From assembly GCA_009917445.1 (NCBI GenBank), contig QZEE01000021.1:1-64000 (forward strand): a DNA stretch of 64,000 nucleotides, in the 5' to 3' direction. The DNA comes from a bacterium D16-76. GTDB lineage: Bacteria > Bacillota > Clostridia > Oscillospirales > Acutalibacteraceae. A program made the position numbers and the translations under genes. This document shows positions 1-7,929 of this stretch, one piece after another (the stretch's first letter is position 1; the number at the start of each line of letters is the position of its first letter). Below the pieces are notes generated by a model that did no database searches, had not been told where the DNA came from, and was given only the letters and a program-made list of their open reading frames with translations.

Positions 1-55
1 CATTGCTATCACCTTCTGTTTACATTCTACACCTTTAGTCAAATTCACTGTTATT
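1..55. other. AT-rich left edge, no gene recognised
   Basis: This short stretch is markedly more AT-rich than what follows and begins where the flippase fragment loses homology (about 56-70). It could be the end of an insertion sequence that truncated the flippase, but too little is visible to say. Confidence 0.3.
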
Positions 56-1049
56 TTATTGGGGTGCTATAGAGTAAAGCCCCGCTGCCGCAACGCCCAC
101 AAATTTGGAGATCAGCAGGTTGTCCGTATTGAAAACCACCACCGTCCCCACCCGGTGCAAGAGCATGGCACCCACATTGCGGCGCATCTCCTTTAGGGAC
201 TCCCCGGGCAGGGGGCGCACTTCCTTTTCCCGCAGATAGGGGTAAAGGCGATCCGCTTTCCAAGATATGGCGGCATTCTGCACCAATGCGGCTATCAGGG
301 CTAAAACCAGATAATACAGGTAATTCCTGGTCAGCAGCAGCACCCCGATCTGCGCCCCAGTAGCGGCCAGAGATACCCCAGCGCGGATAGCGGTCTCTAC
401 ATACTTTTCTAAATAGTCCTTCACGTCCAAGTATTCCATGCCGTCCAGCTTTTCAAAGGACAAATCTAAAATGCTGTCGTTCTCCGCGTAGTTCTTGACA
501 AAATCCTCCCAGTATACGTTTGCCAAGAGATCCAGCACGGTTTTTGGGTCTGTACCATACAACCCCACCTTGGGCGAGCAGCGGACGTGATACTCCGTAG
601 AGATTTTTAAATCCGACTCCTGGGTAACATCCAGCTTCTCTGCGTCCAAAGGGGTAGAGATGCTCAGGCACCCAGCCAGCTGTTCTGTGCTAAGGCCCAG
701 GCTGTCCCGCTGAATAACCTGCTCCAAGACCCTTTCCGAAAGGATGTTGGATTCGTTAAACCGGGTGACGTTAGGGTTCTGCCCCCGTGCCGCCTCTTCA
801 TAATTAAACGCCATCAGCATGGCAGGCGCCCAAAAGCCTGTGGCCAGCTGAGCCCCCAGGCAGGCCGCAAAAAAAGCCGCCCCCAAAAGGGCCATCCGTC
901 CACGCTTGCCCTCTGTGCGGCCCAGCGCCCCCCCGGACCCCTAAAACCGGCAGCTTTGCCTTTACAGTGAAAAAACGCCGCACCAGCACCGCATACAGGA
1001 CAACCAGGCACAAAACCAGCGCTGGGACGATTGCGTATACCAAAATCAT
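56..1049 (-). pseudogene. Chimeric Wzz-like chain-length protein fused to a Wzx flippase fragment, with a frameshift
   Basis: The N-terminal part reads as a Wzz-type polysaccharide co-polymerase: a membrane segment, then the NYEEAARGQNP region. From about position 390 leftwards the same frame becomes the C-terminal third of a Wzx/MATE-like oligosaccharide flippase (VLLLTRNYLYYL, STDNLLIS-like, AGLYS), which stops abruptly at 56. A natural Wzz would not run into a flippase, so I infer a deletion that joined two neighbouring exopolysaccharide genes. The 5' end starts at ATG 1049 (AGAAGGGGG upstream, MILVYAIVPALVL) but leaves frame at a run of seven C (928-934, G7 on the coding strand). Removing one G joins the frames cleanly. 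It is the last member of the minus-strand EPS operon. Identity of both halves is fairly sure; function is probably lost. Confidence 0.7.
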
Positions 1050-1080
1050 GCTGTCATTACCCCCTTCTATTTCCTTATTC

Positions 1081-1878
1081 TTAAGCGCGGCCTATTTCTT
1101 GCAGGCCATTGATGTCCAGTACCGCCAGCTCAGGCCGGTTGTTGATGCGGGGCAGGCCATTATGTCCCCCCATGCCCCGAGAAACAAAAACCGTGGCATT
1201 CGGCAGCTGGTATATACCGCCGTTATACTTTGGAAAAAATCCCGTGTCTACATGGTAAAGCCCGCCAATACCGGGAAGCCGGAACTGCCCGCCATGGTAA
1301 TGGCCGCAAATCCCCAAACCCACCGCCCCATTTGCCAGGTGCTCATAGTAAAGGCTGGGATAATGGGCAATAAGTAGCTTAAAGGCGCTGATTTTTTCGT
1401 ATTCCTCAAAAAATTCGGCCCCATACTCCTTGTAGCCGTCGGCAGAGGTCGTAAGCCCGCCAATCAAAAGAGGCGTCCTATGTAGGGTCAATCCCTCTGC
1501 CCGGTTTACCAATACGTGGACATCCTCTTCCAAAAGCAGTGCTTCCAAAGGGCTCCCCTTTTCGTACATAAGGTTGCTTTCATGGTTGCCAGGGCTATAA
1601 TAGACCGGGGCAATCCCCACCGGCTTGCGGCACAGCGTCAGCACTACATCCAGGCTGCCGTCATCCGCGTTGACCATATCCCCGGCTATGGCGATCAAAT
1701 CTGGCTTTAATAGGGCGACCTGCCCTACCAGTTCTTCATTCTCCGGGCCAAACTCCCGGTTGTGCAGGTCTGAGAGCACGACCACCCGGATATTCTCTCC
1801 CCCCGCGATTTTAGGGGAATATACGTGGTGAAAGGTGACTTCCAGCTCATCAGAAAGAAGATAGCGGCCGCCAAACAC
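1081..1878 (-). CDS. Metallophosphoesterase, YaeI/calcineurin-like family
   Basis: A calcineurin-like phosphoesterase with the full set of metal ligands: DLH (37-39), GD (66-67), GNHE (97-100), AHYP (171-174) and GHYHGGQ (192-198). It probably hydrolyses a phosphodiester or phosphomonoester at the membrane surface. The GTG at 1878 is the start of the open frame, but a better N-terminus is nearby: ATG 1905-1907 followed by a G run (1899-1905). With one extra G it would read MGGVLAVAVLVFGG, a membrane anchor typical of this family, directly in frame. The gene therefore looks frameshifted at its own start. It lies between the sugar transferase and the Wzz-like gene, so it is probably an accessory of the exopolysaccharide operon. 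Family call is firm; substrate is unknown. Confidence 0.8.
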   Translation of the reverse strand: MFGGRYLLSDELEVTFHHVYSPKIAGGENIRVVVLSDLHNREFGPENEELVGQVALLKPDLIAIAGDMVNADDGSLDVVLTLCRKPVGIAPVYYSPGNHESNLMYEKGSPLEALLLEEDVHVLVNRAEGLTLHRTPLLIGGLTTSADGYKEYGAEFFEEYEKISAFKLLIAHYPSLYYEHLANGAVGLGICGHYHGGQFRLPGIGGLYHVDTGFFPKYNGGIYQLPNATVFVSRGMGGHNGLPRINNRPELAVLDINGLQEIGRA

Positions 1879-2017
1879 CAGTACGGCAACTGCCAGAACC
1901 CCCCCATAGGAACCTTAAGAGAATCCTCCGCCCGCTCCTTTTCGAGCAGGCGGCCCGGTTTTCGTCGGTTTTACCTGCATGTTTTCCCATTCAAAACCCT
2001 CCTGTCCTACCCGTCCG

Positions 2018-2707
2018 CTACTGGCCCTCCCTGCGCAGGACCACCCCACCCGTCTGAAAAATCAGCTTCCAGTCCAGCCGCCAACTCTGTTCCCGTATGT
2101 AACGCAGGTCCAGCTCTACCCATTCGTCAAAGCTTAAGCTGTTGCGGTGGGGGCTTACCTGCCAAAAACAGGTGAGCCCCGGGGTGACTGCCAGCCGTTG
2201 CCGCTGATAGGCCGTATACTTTTCAAACTCCCGGGGCAGCGGGGGCCTGGGCCCTACAAGGGACATATCGCCCCTGAGTATATTGACCAGCTGGGGCAGC
2301 TCATCTAAACTGGTAGACCGCAGCAGGCGGCCCAGGCGGGTGATCCTGGGGTCGTTCTGCATTTTAAACACAGGCCCCACCATTTCATTGTAGGGCAGCA
2401 GCTTTTCCAGTCCCTGTTCTGCGCCCACGCACATGGTGCGGAATTTATATAAACGGAAGGTCTTGCCGCCCCGCCCGCAGCGGAATTGGGAAAAAACAGG
2501 CCCGCCTTTGGGGTCGTCTATCACAACCGCTGCCGCAATCAGCAGCAAGAGCGGGGAAAGCAGTACCAAAGCCAGCGCGGACAGCACAACATCCTGCAGC
2601 CGCTTAACGACATAATAAAACCGCTTTTTCCCCTCTGTCCCGCCATATGCCTCAAAGCCATTTTCTTCTGAGGATACCCCTTCCCATGTCTTTTCCAAGT
2701 CCTTCAT
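2018..2707 (-). CDS. Undecaprenyl-phosphate sugar-1-phosphate transferase (initiating PGT)
   Basis: A monotopic phosphoglycosyl transferase of the WcaJ/EpsL type, which moves a sugar-1-phosphate from a nucleotide sugar to undecaprenyl phosphate and so starts exopolysaccharide repeat synthesis at the inner face of the membrane. It has a hydrophobic helix at about 41-63, KFRTM (88-92), DELPQ (135-139), GPRP (152-155) and a late TPGLT-W segment. I chose ATG 2707 because GGGAGGGG lies just upstream; the frame is open further but without a ribosome site. At 229 residues it is the normal length of the catalytic family, without the extra N-terminal membrane domain. It is the second gene behind the invertible segment. 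Sugar specificity cannot be read. Confidence 0.9.
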   Translation of the reverse strand: MKDLEKTWEGVSSEENGFEAYGGTEGKKRFYYVVKRLQDVVLSALALVLLSPLLLLIAAAVVIDDPKGGPVFSQFRCGRGGKTFRLYKFRTMCVGAEQGLEKLLPYNEMVGPVFKMQNDPRITRLGRLLRSTSLDELPQLVNILRGDMSLVGPRPPLPREFEKYTAYQRQRLAVTPGLTCFWQVSPHRNSLSFDEWVELDLRYIREQSWRLDWKLIFQTGGVVLRREGQ

Positions 2708-2806
2708 CCCATCCCCTCCCTTTGACTTTCTAAACGATGTCTTTATACGGAAGGCCCTGCTCAAGATCAAAATGGGGGCACGCCGCCTTTACCTGGCGTA
2801 TTCCCG

Positions 2807-3670
2807 TTATTCCCCCGGCTGCCCCTTGGCCGCGCTAGCACTTGGGTAGTTTTCATAGTACCAGGCCAGGAAATCATCGTGGAGCTCTTCCCCCCGCTCC
2901 CGGGCCTTAACCGCCTCTTCCTTGTGGGAGTAAGAGCCAAGATAATACGTCTTCCCCTGGAAGGTGATCTGCGCCGCCCACTTCCCGCTGCGCTTGTTTA
3001 AATACACGCCGGTATGCCCGCTGGTGTTGCTGGCAATCAACCGGTGCTTCCCTGCCTCTAAAAGCGTCACTGAGGTGCCGCTAACCAATTTCAAATTATC
3101 CCGGTAAATCTCAGACTGCAGGCAGCCGCAGCTTTTTGTTTTGCCAGATTGCAGCAGTGTTTGCCCCACAATGGTTTTCTTCCCACAGTCGCAAAGGCAT
3201 TTCCAGCGGTGCATCCCGTCCCGCTTTCCGGCATAAGCCACCACAGTCAAGCGGCCAAAGCGTTTGCCGACAAAATCCTTTAGGCCAGGGCGGCTTAAAC
3301 AGCCGCAGCTTTTCCGATAGCCCGCGGTCAGCTGGCGCAGGGGCACATAGGCTTCCCCGCCGCAATCACACACACAGCGCCACACCACAGTGCCATAAAG
3401 GGTCTCCCCCGTAGGCTCCACAGCGGTCAGCCTGCCAAAGCGCTGGCCTGCAATATCCCTCTGGCCCGGCTTGACTTTGGTAACACAGCCGCAGTCTGTA
3501 ACTGTCTGCCTCTGCAAGCAGCGGGTGTCCAAAAGCACCTCGCCCCCGCAGTCGCATACGCAGCGCCAGACCGTATAGCCGTTTTTCCGCTGCCCAGTGG
3601 CCGCCGCCACCGTAAGCCTCCCCACGCGGTAGCCCACGCCGATTTTCGGCCTCTCCCCTGCCTGCTTCAC
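2807..3670 (-). CDS. Three zinc-ribbon-like repeats plus AP2 DNA-binding domain protein
   Basis: A 287-residue protein with three copies of a module of roughly 55 residues (pattern G-x-R-x-GRLTV ... W-x-C-x-CDCG ... C-x-C), each holding CxCDCG and a terminal CGC that look like zinc ligands. These are followed by an AP2/ERF-like domain (SGHTGVYLNKRSGKW ... YYLGSY) of the kind found in bacterial and phage DNA-binding proteins. The start is GTG 3670, set by a perfect AAGGAGGG at about 8 bases; this puts the 18-bp inverted repeat (3700-3717) in the 5' untranslated region. As the first gene behind the switch it may be a regulator of the EPS operon or a relic of a homing/transposon protein. Domain calls are good; role is inferred. 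Confidence 0.65.
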   Translation of the reverse strand: MKQAGERPKIGVGYRVGRLTVAAATGQRKNGYTVWRCVCDCGGEVLLDTRCLQRQTVTDCGCVTKVKPGQRDIAGQRFGRLTAVEPTGETLYGTVVWRCVCDCGGEAYVPLRQLTAGYRKSCGCLSRPGLKDFVGKRFGRLTVVAYAGKRDGMHRWKCLCDCGKKTIVGQTLLQSGKTKSCGCLQSEIYRDNLKLVSGTSVTLLEAGKHRLIASNTSGHTGVYLNKRSGKWAAQITFQGKTYYLGSYSHKEEAVKARERGEELHDDFLAWYYENYPSASAAKGQPGE

Positions 3671-3699
3671 GCCCAGCCCTCCTTCAGCTGCCATGCCGC

Positions 3700-3717
3700 A
3701 ACGGAATGTATCTTCTG
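3700..3717 (+). repeat. Left arm of 18-bp inverted repeat
   Basis: AACGGAATGTATCTTCTG; it matches the reverse complement of 3979-3996 exactly over 18 bases and diverges on both sides, as expected of a recombinase crossover site. Confidence 0.9.
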
Positions 3718-3978
3718 CTCGAAGATAGGCCAAGTGCCTACATATAATAAGGTAGATGCAGAAGCAAGCCTGCCCCCGCTTTTTTATAGAAAAGTATAAA
3801 AAAACCCACAAAGTCAAACAGGAAAAATAGTATAAGAATAAATAGCCGCACGAAGATTCTGTCAAATCCTTGTCCGGCTCGGTTTTTTGTGCTTATTTTT
3901 TCTAAAACCTATTGAAATTTATTCCTAGTCATAGTACAATAAGGATGACAGTTATGTACTGTTACGCAGTTTTTGCAA

Positions 3979-3996
3979 CAGAAGATACATTCCGTT
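3979..3996 (-). repeat. Right arm of 18-bp inverted repeat
   Basis: CAGAAGATACATTCCGTT; it ends one base before the stop codon of the recombinase gene that starts at 4842. Confidence 0.9.
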
Positions 3997-4842
3997 TCAG
4001 CAGACCAGCCCCAGCTTGTCCAGCTGCCGAATATGTTCTGCGCCGGTAGTCAAAAGGTAAATCCGTGTAGTGTTAATAGAGCTGTGGCCCAGCACGTCCG
4101 CCAGCCTTACAATGTCCCTGGTAGCCTGGTAAAACAGGGTGGCAAACAGGTGGCGCAGGTTGTGAGGGAATACCTTTGAAGCCTGCACCCTGGCTTTTTG
4201 GCATAGGGATTTCATTTCCCGCCAGATTTGATGGCGGGAGACTTTGTTTCCGTCTTTGGCGCGAAAGATTGCGCCGGAGGCGGTTTTTTGTTTGCGGGCG
4301 TATTTCAGCAGCTTCCGGCACAGCTTGCCCGGCAAAATAATCTCCCGTATCTTCCCCTTCAAGGATACCTGCACCCGCCCCGCTGCCGCGGCCTCTACCG
4401 TAATAAAGCAAACCTCAGACACCCGGATGCCCGACGCACAGATGGTCTCCATCACCAGGGCCTGCCATTCCCGGCCCAGGCCCCTGGCCGCTTGGATCAG
4501 CCTGCCGTATTCGCCCCGGGTCAATTCCCGGCGGCTGTCCCGGAACAGCTTGCGCTGTATTTTCAAAAACTTCACCCGGCACTCGTCCCAGCCCAGCAGA
4601 TGGAACAGGCCGTTAACCGCAGAAAGCTTTGCGTTCACAGTGGCAGGGCTTAGCCCCTGGGCAAGAAGCTGTTCTTTCCATTGGGCGGCATATTCCTTTG
4701 TCACTGGCCTGCCGCCCAGCCACGCAAAGAAAGAACGGGTGTCCCGCATATATTTTTCGATGGTGGCCAAAGCGCGTTCCTCAGCATAAAGGGATTTTTC
4801 ATATGCATAGATACAGGCAGCGGTCAATATTTTGTCTTCCAT
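3997..4842 (-). CDS. Tyrosine site-specific recombinase (DNA invertase candidate)
   Basis: A 281-residue XerC/D-like recombinase: an N-terminal SAM-like core-binding domain (about 5-85) and a catalytic domain with all active residues visible, R140 (ASGIRVSE), K164, H227 and R230 (PHNLRHLFA), H253 (LGHSSI) and nucleophile Y262 (TTRIYL). The start ATG 4842 has AGGAGGG upstream. Its 3' end touches the right arm of the inverted repeat, so it most likely catalyses inversion of the adjacent promoter segment, as recombinases beside invertible capsule promoters do. When the segment lies as assembled, the strong plus-strand promoter would transcribe antisense into this gene, a possible feedback on its own expression (inference). 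Confidence 0.88.
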   Translation of the reverse strand: MEDKILTAACIYAYEKSLYAEERALATIEKYMRDTRSFFAWLGGRPVTKEYAAQWKEQLLAQGLSPATVNAKLSAVNGLFHLLGWDECRVKFLKIQRKLFRDSRRELTRGEYGRLIQAARGLGREWQALVMETICASGIRVSEVCFITVEAAAAGRVQVSLKGKIREIILPGKLCRKLLKYARKQKTASGAIFRAKDGNKVSRHQIWREMKSLCQKARVQASKVFPHNLRHLFATLFYQATRDIVRLADVLGHSSINTTRIYLLTTGAEHIRQLDKLGLVC

Positions 4843-4995
4843 GGCAAAACCCTCCTAAAGTTGATTGCCTCTATTTTACTCTTTCAAAAGGGGCTATGGT
4901 ACGGCTATCTGGGAAACCCCTTGCAGGGATGGAGACGATTCCACAGTAAGCTGCACAAAAGAGGACCACAGCGCTTACCAAACGGAAAACCAAAA

Positions 4996-5029
4996 GCGCA
5001 GGCACCCACAAAATTGCGGATGCCTGCGC
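4996..5029 (-). terminator. Rho-independent terminator
   Basis: GCGCAGGCA (4996-5004) pairs with TGCCTGCGC (5021-5029); read on the minus strand the hairpin is followed by TTTTGGTTTT. It would end transcription of the chemoreceptor/FMN-lipoprotein pair. Confidence 0.75.
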
Positions 5030-5073
5030 CCCTGTTTACTTAATATAATTGCCCGGGAAATATCTGTTCCCCC

Positions 5074-5517
5074 TTAATGGGCCGTGTCTACAAACACAAT
5101 GCTAGAATCCCCCTTGCGCGCCTGTTCCAGTACCGCCTGGGCCAGTATTTGGAACGAGCCATGGGAAGATGTCGCCCCTGTAAGCGCGTCGATGCTGCCC
5201 TGTCCCTGCCCCTCCAAAAGCTGGTTTGCATAATAGCGGGTATACTCATTGGGATAAGTCCCCTGGACATGCAGCATAGCCTGCATGTAAGCATTGTCCC
5301 AGCTTTTAATAAACCCGCTGGCGTTCTCTGCGTTATACTCAACGGAAACAATATCCCCGCCTTTTACCAAAATCGTAATGTATTCTTTCCACCCATGGCT
5401 GAATTCAGCCGCCTGAGCGGTATAGTACCCATCCTGAAGCCCGGCCTGATCCCCGCAGGCCGCCAGCAGCACCACCACGGCCAGCAATCCCAAAAATAAA
5501 GCAAAAACCCGTTTCAT
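5074..5517 (-). CDS. FMN-binding domain lipoprotein
   Basis: A 147-residue secreted lipoprotein. The signal peptide (MKRVFALFLG ...) ends in the lipobox LLAAC with C21 as the lipidation site. An FMN-binding domain follows, with the flavinylation-type motif DALTGATSS (about 110-118), in which the threonine is the residue ApbE-type transferases couple to FMN. I prefer ATG 5517 because it gives a clean signal peptide; a GTG three codons earlier is too close to the AAAGGAG site. The start overlaps the end of the upstream chemoreceptor gene by four bases, so the two are translationally coupled. Such small proteins carry electrons or sense redox state outside the membrane; a joint redox-sensing role with the chemoreceptor is an inference. 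Confidence 0.82.
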   Translation of the reverse strand: MKRVFALFLGLLAVVVLLAACGDQAGLQDGYYTAQAAEFSHGWKEYITILVKGGDIVSVEYNAENASGFIKSWDNAYMQAMLHVQGTYPNEYTRYYANQLLEGQGQGSIDALTGATSSHGSFQILAQAVLEQARKGDSSIVFVDTAH

Positions 5518-7550
5518 CGGCTGCACTTCTCCTTTAAAATAAATTTTTTCACCTGCGATTGAAGCGCCTCCGCCTCCTTCGCCAGCGAGCTGCTGGACTG
5601 CTCGGTCTCCCCCGCGTTCTGCAGGTTGCGGTCCGCAATGCCGGAAATCGTATCGATCCGTTCCTCCATCACAGCCAAAGCCATCTCTTGCCCCTGCACA
5701 GCCGTTGCCAGCTGATCCGAAATCGTGCCAATCTGGGCCGAAACATCGGAAATCGCCCGAAGGGAACCAGCGGTATCCGCCGTCAGCTCCACGCCTGTGC
5801 GGATAATCGCTTTCGTATTGTTGACCATCTGGGTAGCGCTTTGCGCAGCCTCCGCGCTCTTTGTGGCCAATTGCTTCACCTCATTGGCCACCACCGCAAA
5901 GCCTTTCCCCGCAGCCCCGGCCCGCGCGGCCTCAACCGAGGCGTTTAAGGACAGGATATTGGTCTGGAACGCAATATCCTCAATGTCCTTGGCGGTTTTG
6001 GTGATCTGCTGGGCGTTGGCGCTGATATCATCCATAGCAGAAGACAACGCCGCCATCTGCTCGTTGGCGCTTTGGATGCGCCGGGTGATCTCCTCCGTTT
6101 GGGAACGGGTCTGGCCGCTGCTTTCCGCAACGCCGGCAAGCCGTTCCTTCACATTGGTCACCTCGTGGACCAGCTCCTCCGTAGACTGGTTCTGTTCCAG
6201 AGACGCCCGGTGCAGCTGGGCCGACTGCCCGCTCAGCTGCTCTGCCATGGCGGTAAGCCGGTCTGCGGCAGCGCGGAACCCCAAAAGGGTCTCGTTCATA
6301 GATTCCGTGATGGTAAACAAGCTGCTGCGGATCAGCGCAAAATCCCCTTTGTAGTCCACCTGGGGCCCTGTGCGCAAATCCCCACTGGCAACCTGGGTCA
6401 ACACCTGCTGGATATCGGATATGTACCGGTTCAGGCTTTCCAACGTAGCGTCCAGGGTCTGTGTCATAACCTCCAGCTCATCCCCTGTGCGGACCGAAAG
6501 CACCTCTGTGTGCAGGTCGCCGTCAGAAAGGGCTACCATCCGCCCTGTCACGCTCTTGACGGGTCTCGAGATAGAATGGGCGAACCGCAAAATAAACAGC
6601 ATAGAGACCAACAAACCCGCCAGGGTGGCCAGGATGGACAGAAGCATAGCCCCGTTAATAAAATGGCCGTAGTCAGCCTTAGGGATCTGAATGACAATAG
6701 ACCACTGGGTCCCCCGTATAGGGGAAAAAGCAACCAGCATCTTTTCCCCGTCTATGGGAAATTCCACCGCCCCGGTTTCCCCGGTAGTGACCCTCTCTAC
6801 GGCATCCTGGTTGCCGCCGCTAAGCTGGGCCAGGGAGCTTTGCCCCAAAGCAAGGGACTGGTCCGGGTGGCCGGTAACCACACCCTCCTGGTTGACCATA
6901 TAAGCCATGCCGCTCCTGCCCAAATTGATACTGCTGATCACATCGTTAAGCAAATCATATTTATATACGCCCATTACATAAAGCGCGGTCTCGCCGTCCA
7001 CTTTCACCGGCATCCCCATGGCAACGCCCAGCTTGCCCTGGAAGATGGTAGAGGACTCGATCGTCAAATTGTCGGTTTCCTTCAGCAGCGCAAAAAAACC
7101 GCTGTCCAGGCTTTCCGGCGCGCCCTCGATCCCTTGCAGCAGCCGCCCATCCAAGTCATACAGGGCAATGGTGTAAAGCTCATAGACCTCCGCCGCTTCC
7201 TCCAACACCGCCTTGCGGCTTTCAAAGGTCCCAGATGTATCTGCATCCAAGGCCTCGGCCTCATCCGGGCCAACCGCCGCCCCGCCCATCCGGGCGTCCC
7301 CGGCAATGGTCATCATGCGGTCGGCCAGCATATGTATATTGGCCTCCACAGTCTTTGCCGACTGCCGGGCCATTGGCTGAAGGCTGTCCAACAAGATATT
7401 GTTGGCAAGTGACTGCAAAGAAAGGGCCATAATCACACAGCATATAACCACCAAAACCAAGATATTCAGCATTGTATTGCGTAATATCCGCCTATTCAGA
7501 CTCCGTTTCATCTCCTGGCTCGTCTGGGAGCCCGCCTGCATTCCCACCAC
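5514..7550 (-). CDS. Methyl-accepting chemotaxis protein with Cache sensor
   Basis: A 678-residue chemoreceptor. It has TM1 near 28-50, an extracellular Cache-type sensor (about 50-300), TM2 near 302-325, a HAMP segment, and a long cytoplasmic signalling coil whose hairpin tip (QTNILSLNASVEAARAG, KGFAVVANEVKQLA) contacts CheA and CheW. The start is GTG 7550 with AAAGGAG ten bases upstream. It signals to the flagellar motor. The coupled FMN lipoprotein downstream suggests a redox or electron-acceptor cue, but the ligand cannot be read from sequence. Minus-strand promoter candidate TTTCCA (7693-7698), 17 bp, TATACT (7670-7675). Confidence 0.92.
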   Translation of the reverse strand: MVGMQAGSQTSQEMKRSLNRRILRNTMLNILVLVVICCVIMALSLQSLANNILLDSLQPMARQSAKTVEANIHMLADRMMTIAGDARMGGAAVGPDEAEALDADTSGTFESRKAVLEEAAEVYELYTIALYDLDGRLLQGIEGAPESLDSGFFALLKETDNLTIESSTIFQGKLGVAMGMPVKVDGETALYVMGVYKYDLLNDVISSINLGRSGMAYMVNQEGVVTGHPDQSLALGQSSLAQLSGGNQDAVERVTTGETGAVEFPIDGEKMLVAFSPIRGTQWSIVIQIPKADYGHFINGAMLLSILATLAGLLVSMLFILRFAHSISRPVKSVTGRMVALSDGDLHTEVLSVRTGDELEVMTQTLDATLESLNRYISDIQQVLTQVASGDLRTGPQVDYKGDFALIRSSLFTITESMNETLLGFRAAADRLTAMAEQLSGQSAQLHRASLEQNQSTEELVHEVTNVKERLAGVAESSGQTRSQTEEITRRIQSANEQMAALSSAMDDISANAQQITKTAKDIEDIAFQTNILSLNASVEAARAGAAGKGFAVVANEVKQLATKSAEAAQSATQMVNNTKAIIRTGVELTADTAGSLRAISDVSAQIGTISDQLATAVQGQEMALAVMEERIDTISGIADRNLQNAGETEQSSSSLAKEAEALQSQVKKFILKEKCSR

Positions 7551-7929
7551 GTTCCTGTCGCTCCTTTTCTAGAAATCATTTTGTTAATAAGGCAAAATAA
7601 AAGCCACTCCACCCGCAGCCTAAAATCGTCCGCCAGGCCTAACGGGTTGGAACTGGATTTTCAACAAATAGTATAGCACAGATTCCGCATTATGGAAAGT
7701 GTTTTTTTCACCAGCCCCATTATAACCACGATTTTCTGCCGCTAATCATTGACAGGATTGGGGCCATATGGTATTATGACCAAAGATTTTAGGAGTCTTA
7801 CTGCCAGGGCGCAGGGACAAAACAGCGCGGCGGCCCTGCACCGGAATAAGATAGTCTGTGAAGGCCGCCCGGTACGGGAAAGCGCTGTGGTAATTATGGC
7901 CGGGCAGCGGCCAATGTGGAGGACAACAT
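7551..7929. promoter_or_regulatory. Divergent promoter region between chemoreceptor and hybrid kinase
   Basis: This gene-free stretch holds a near-consensus plus-strand promoter, TTGACA (7749-7754), 17 bp, TATTAT (7772-7777), leaving a leader of about 145 nt for the hybrid kinase gene. A weaker minus-strand promoter for the chemoreceptor lies at 7670-7698. The leader is GC-rich and could fold (GCCGGGCAGCGGCC near 7900), but I recognise no known riboswitch in it. Confidence 0.7.

Larger units (their letters stand above)
3700..3996. promoter_or_regulatory. Probable invertible promoter segment
   Basis: An 18-bp perfect inverted repeat (3700-3717 and 3979-3996) encloses 261 bp of AT-rich, gene-free DNA. 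The left arm sits just upstream of the AP2 gene's ribosome site and the right arm abuts the stop codon of a tyrosine recombinase. Inside is a strong plus-strand promoter, TTGAAA (3912-3917), 17 bp, TACAAT (3935-3940), pointing away from the EPS operon. A weaker minus-strand candidate, TTGACA (3860-3865), 17 bp, TTTATT (3837-3842), points toward it. If the segment inverts, the strong promoter would face the EPS genes; as assembled it is in the apparent low or OFF orientation. Confidence 0.8.

Noticed and set aside
6072-7412. A 446-codon plus-strand frame
   Set aside because: Antisense shadow of the chemoreceptor gene; no ribosome site or domain.
7784-7929. A cyclic-di-GMP or other riboswitch in the hybrid kinase leader
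   Set aside because: The leader can fold but carries none of the conserved motifs I know.
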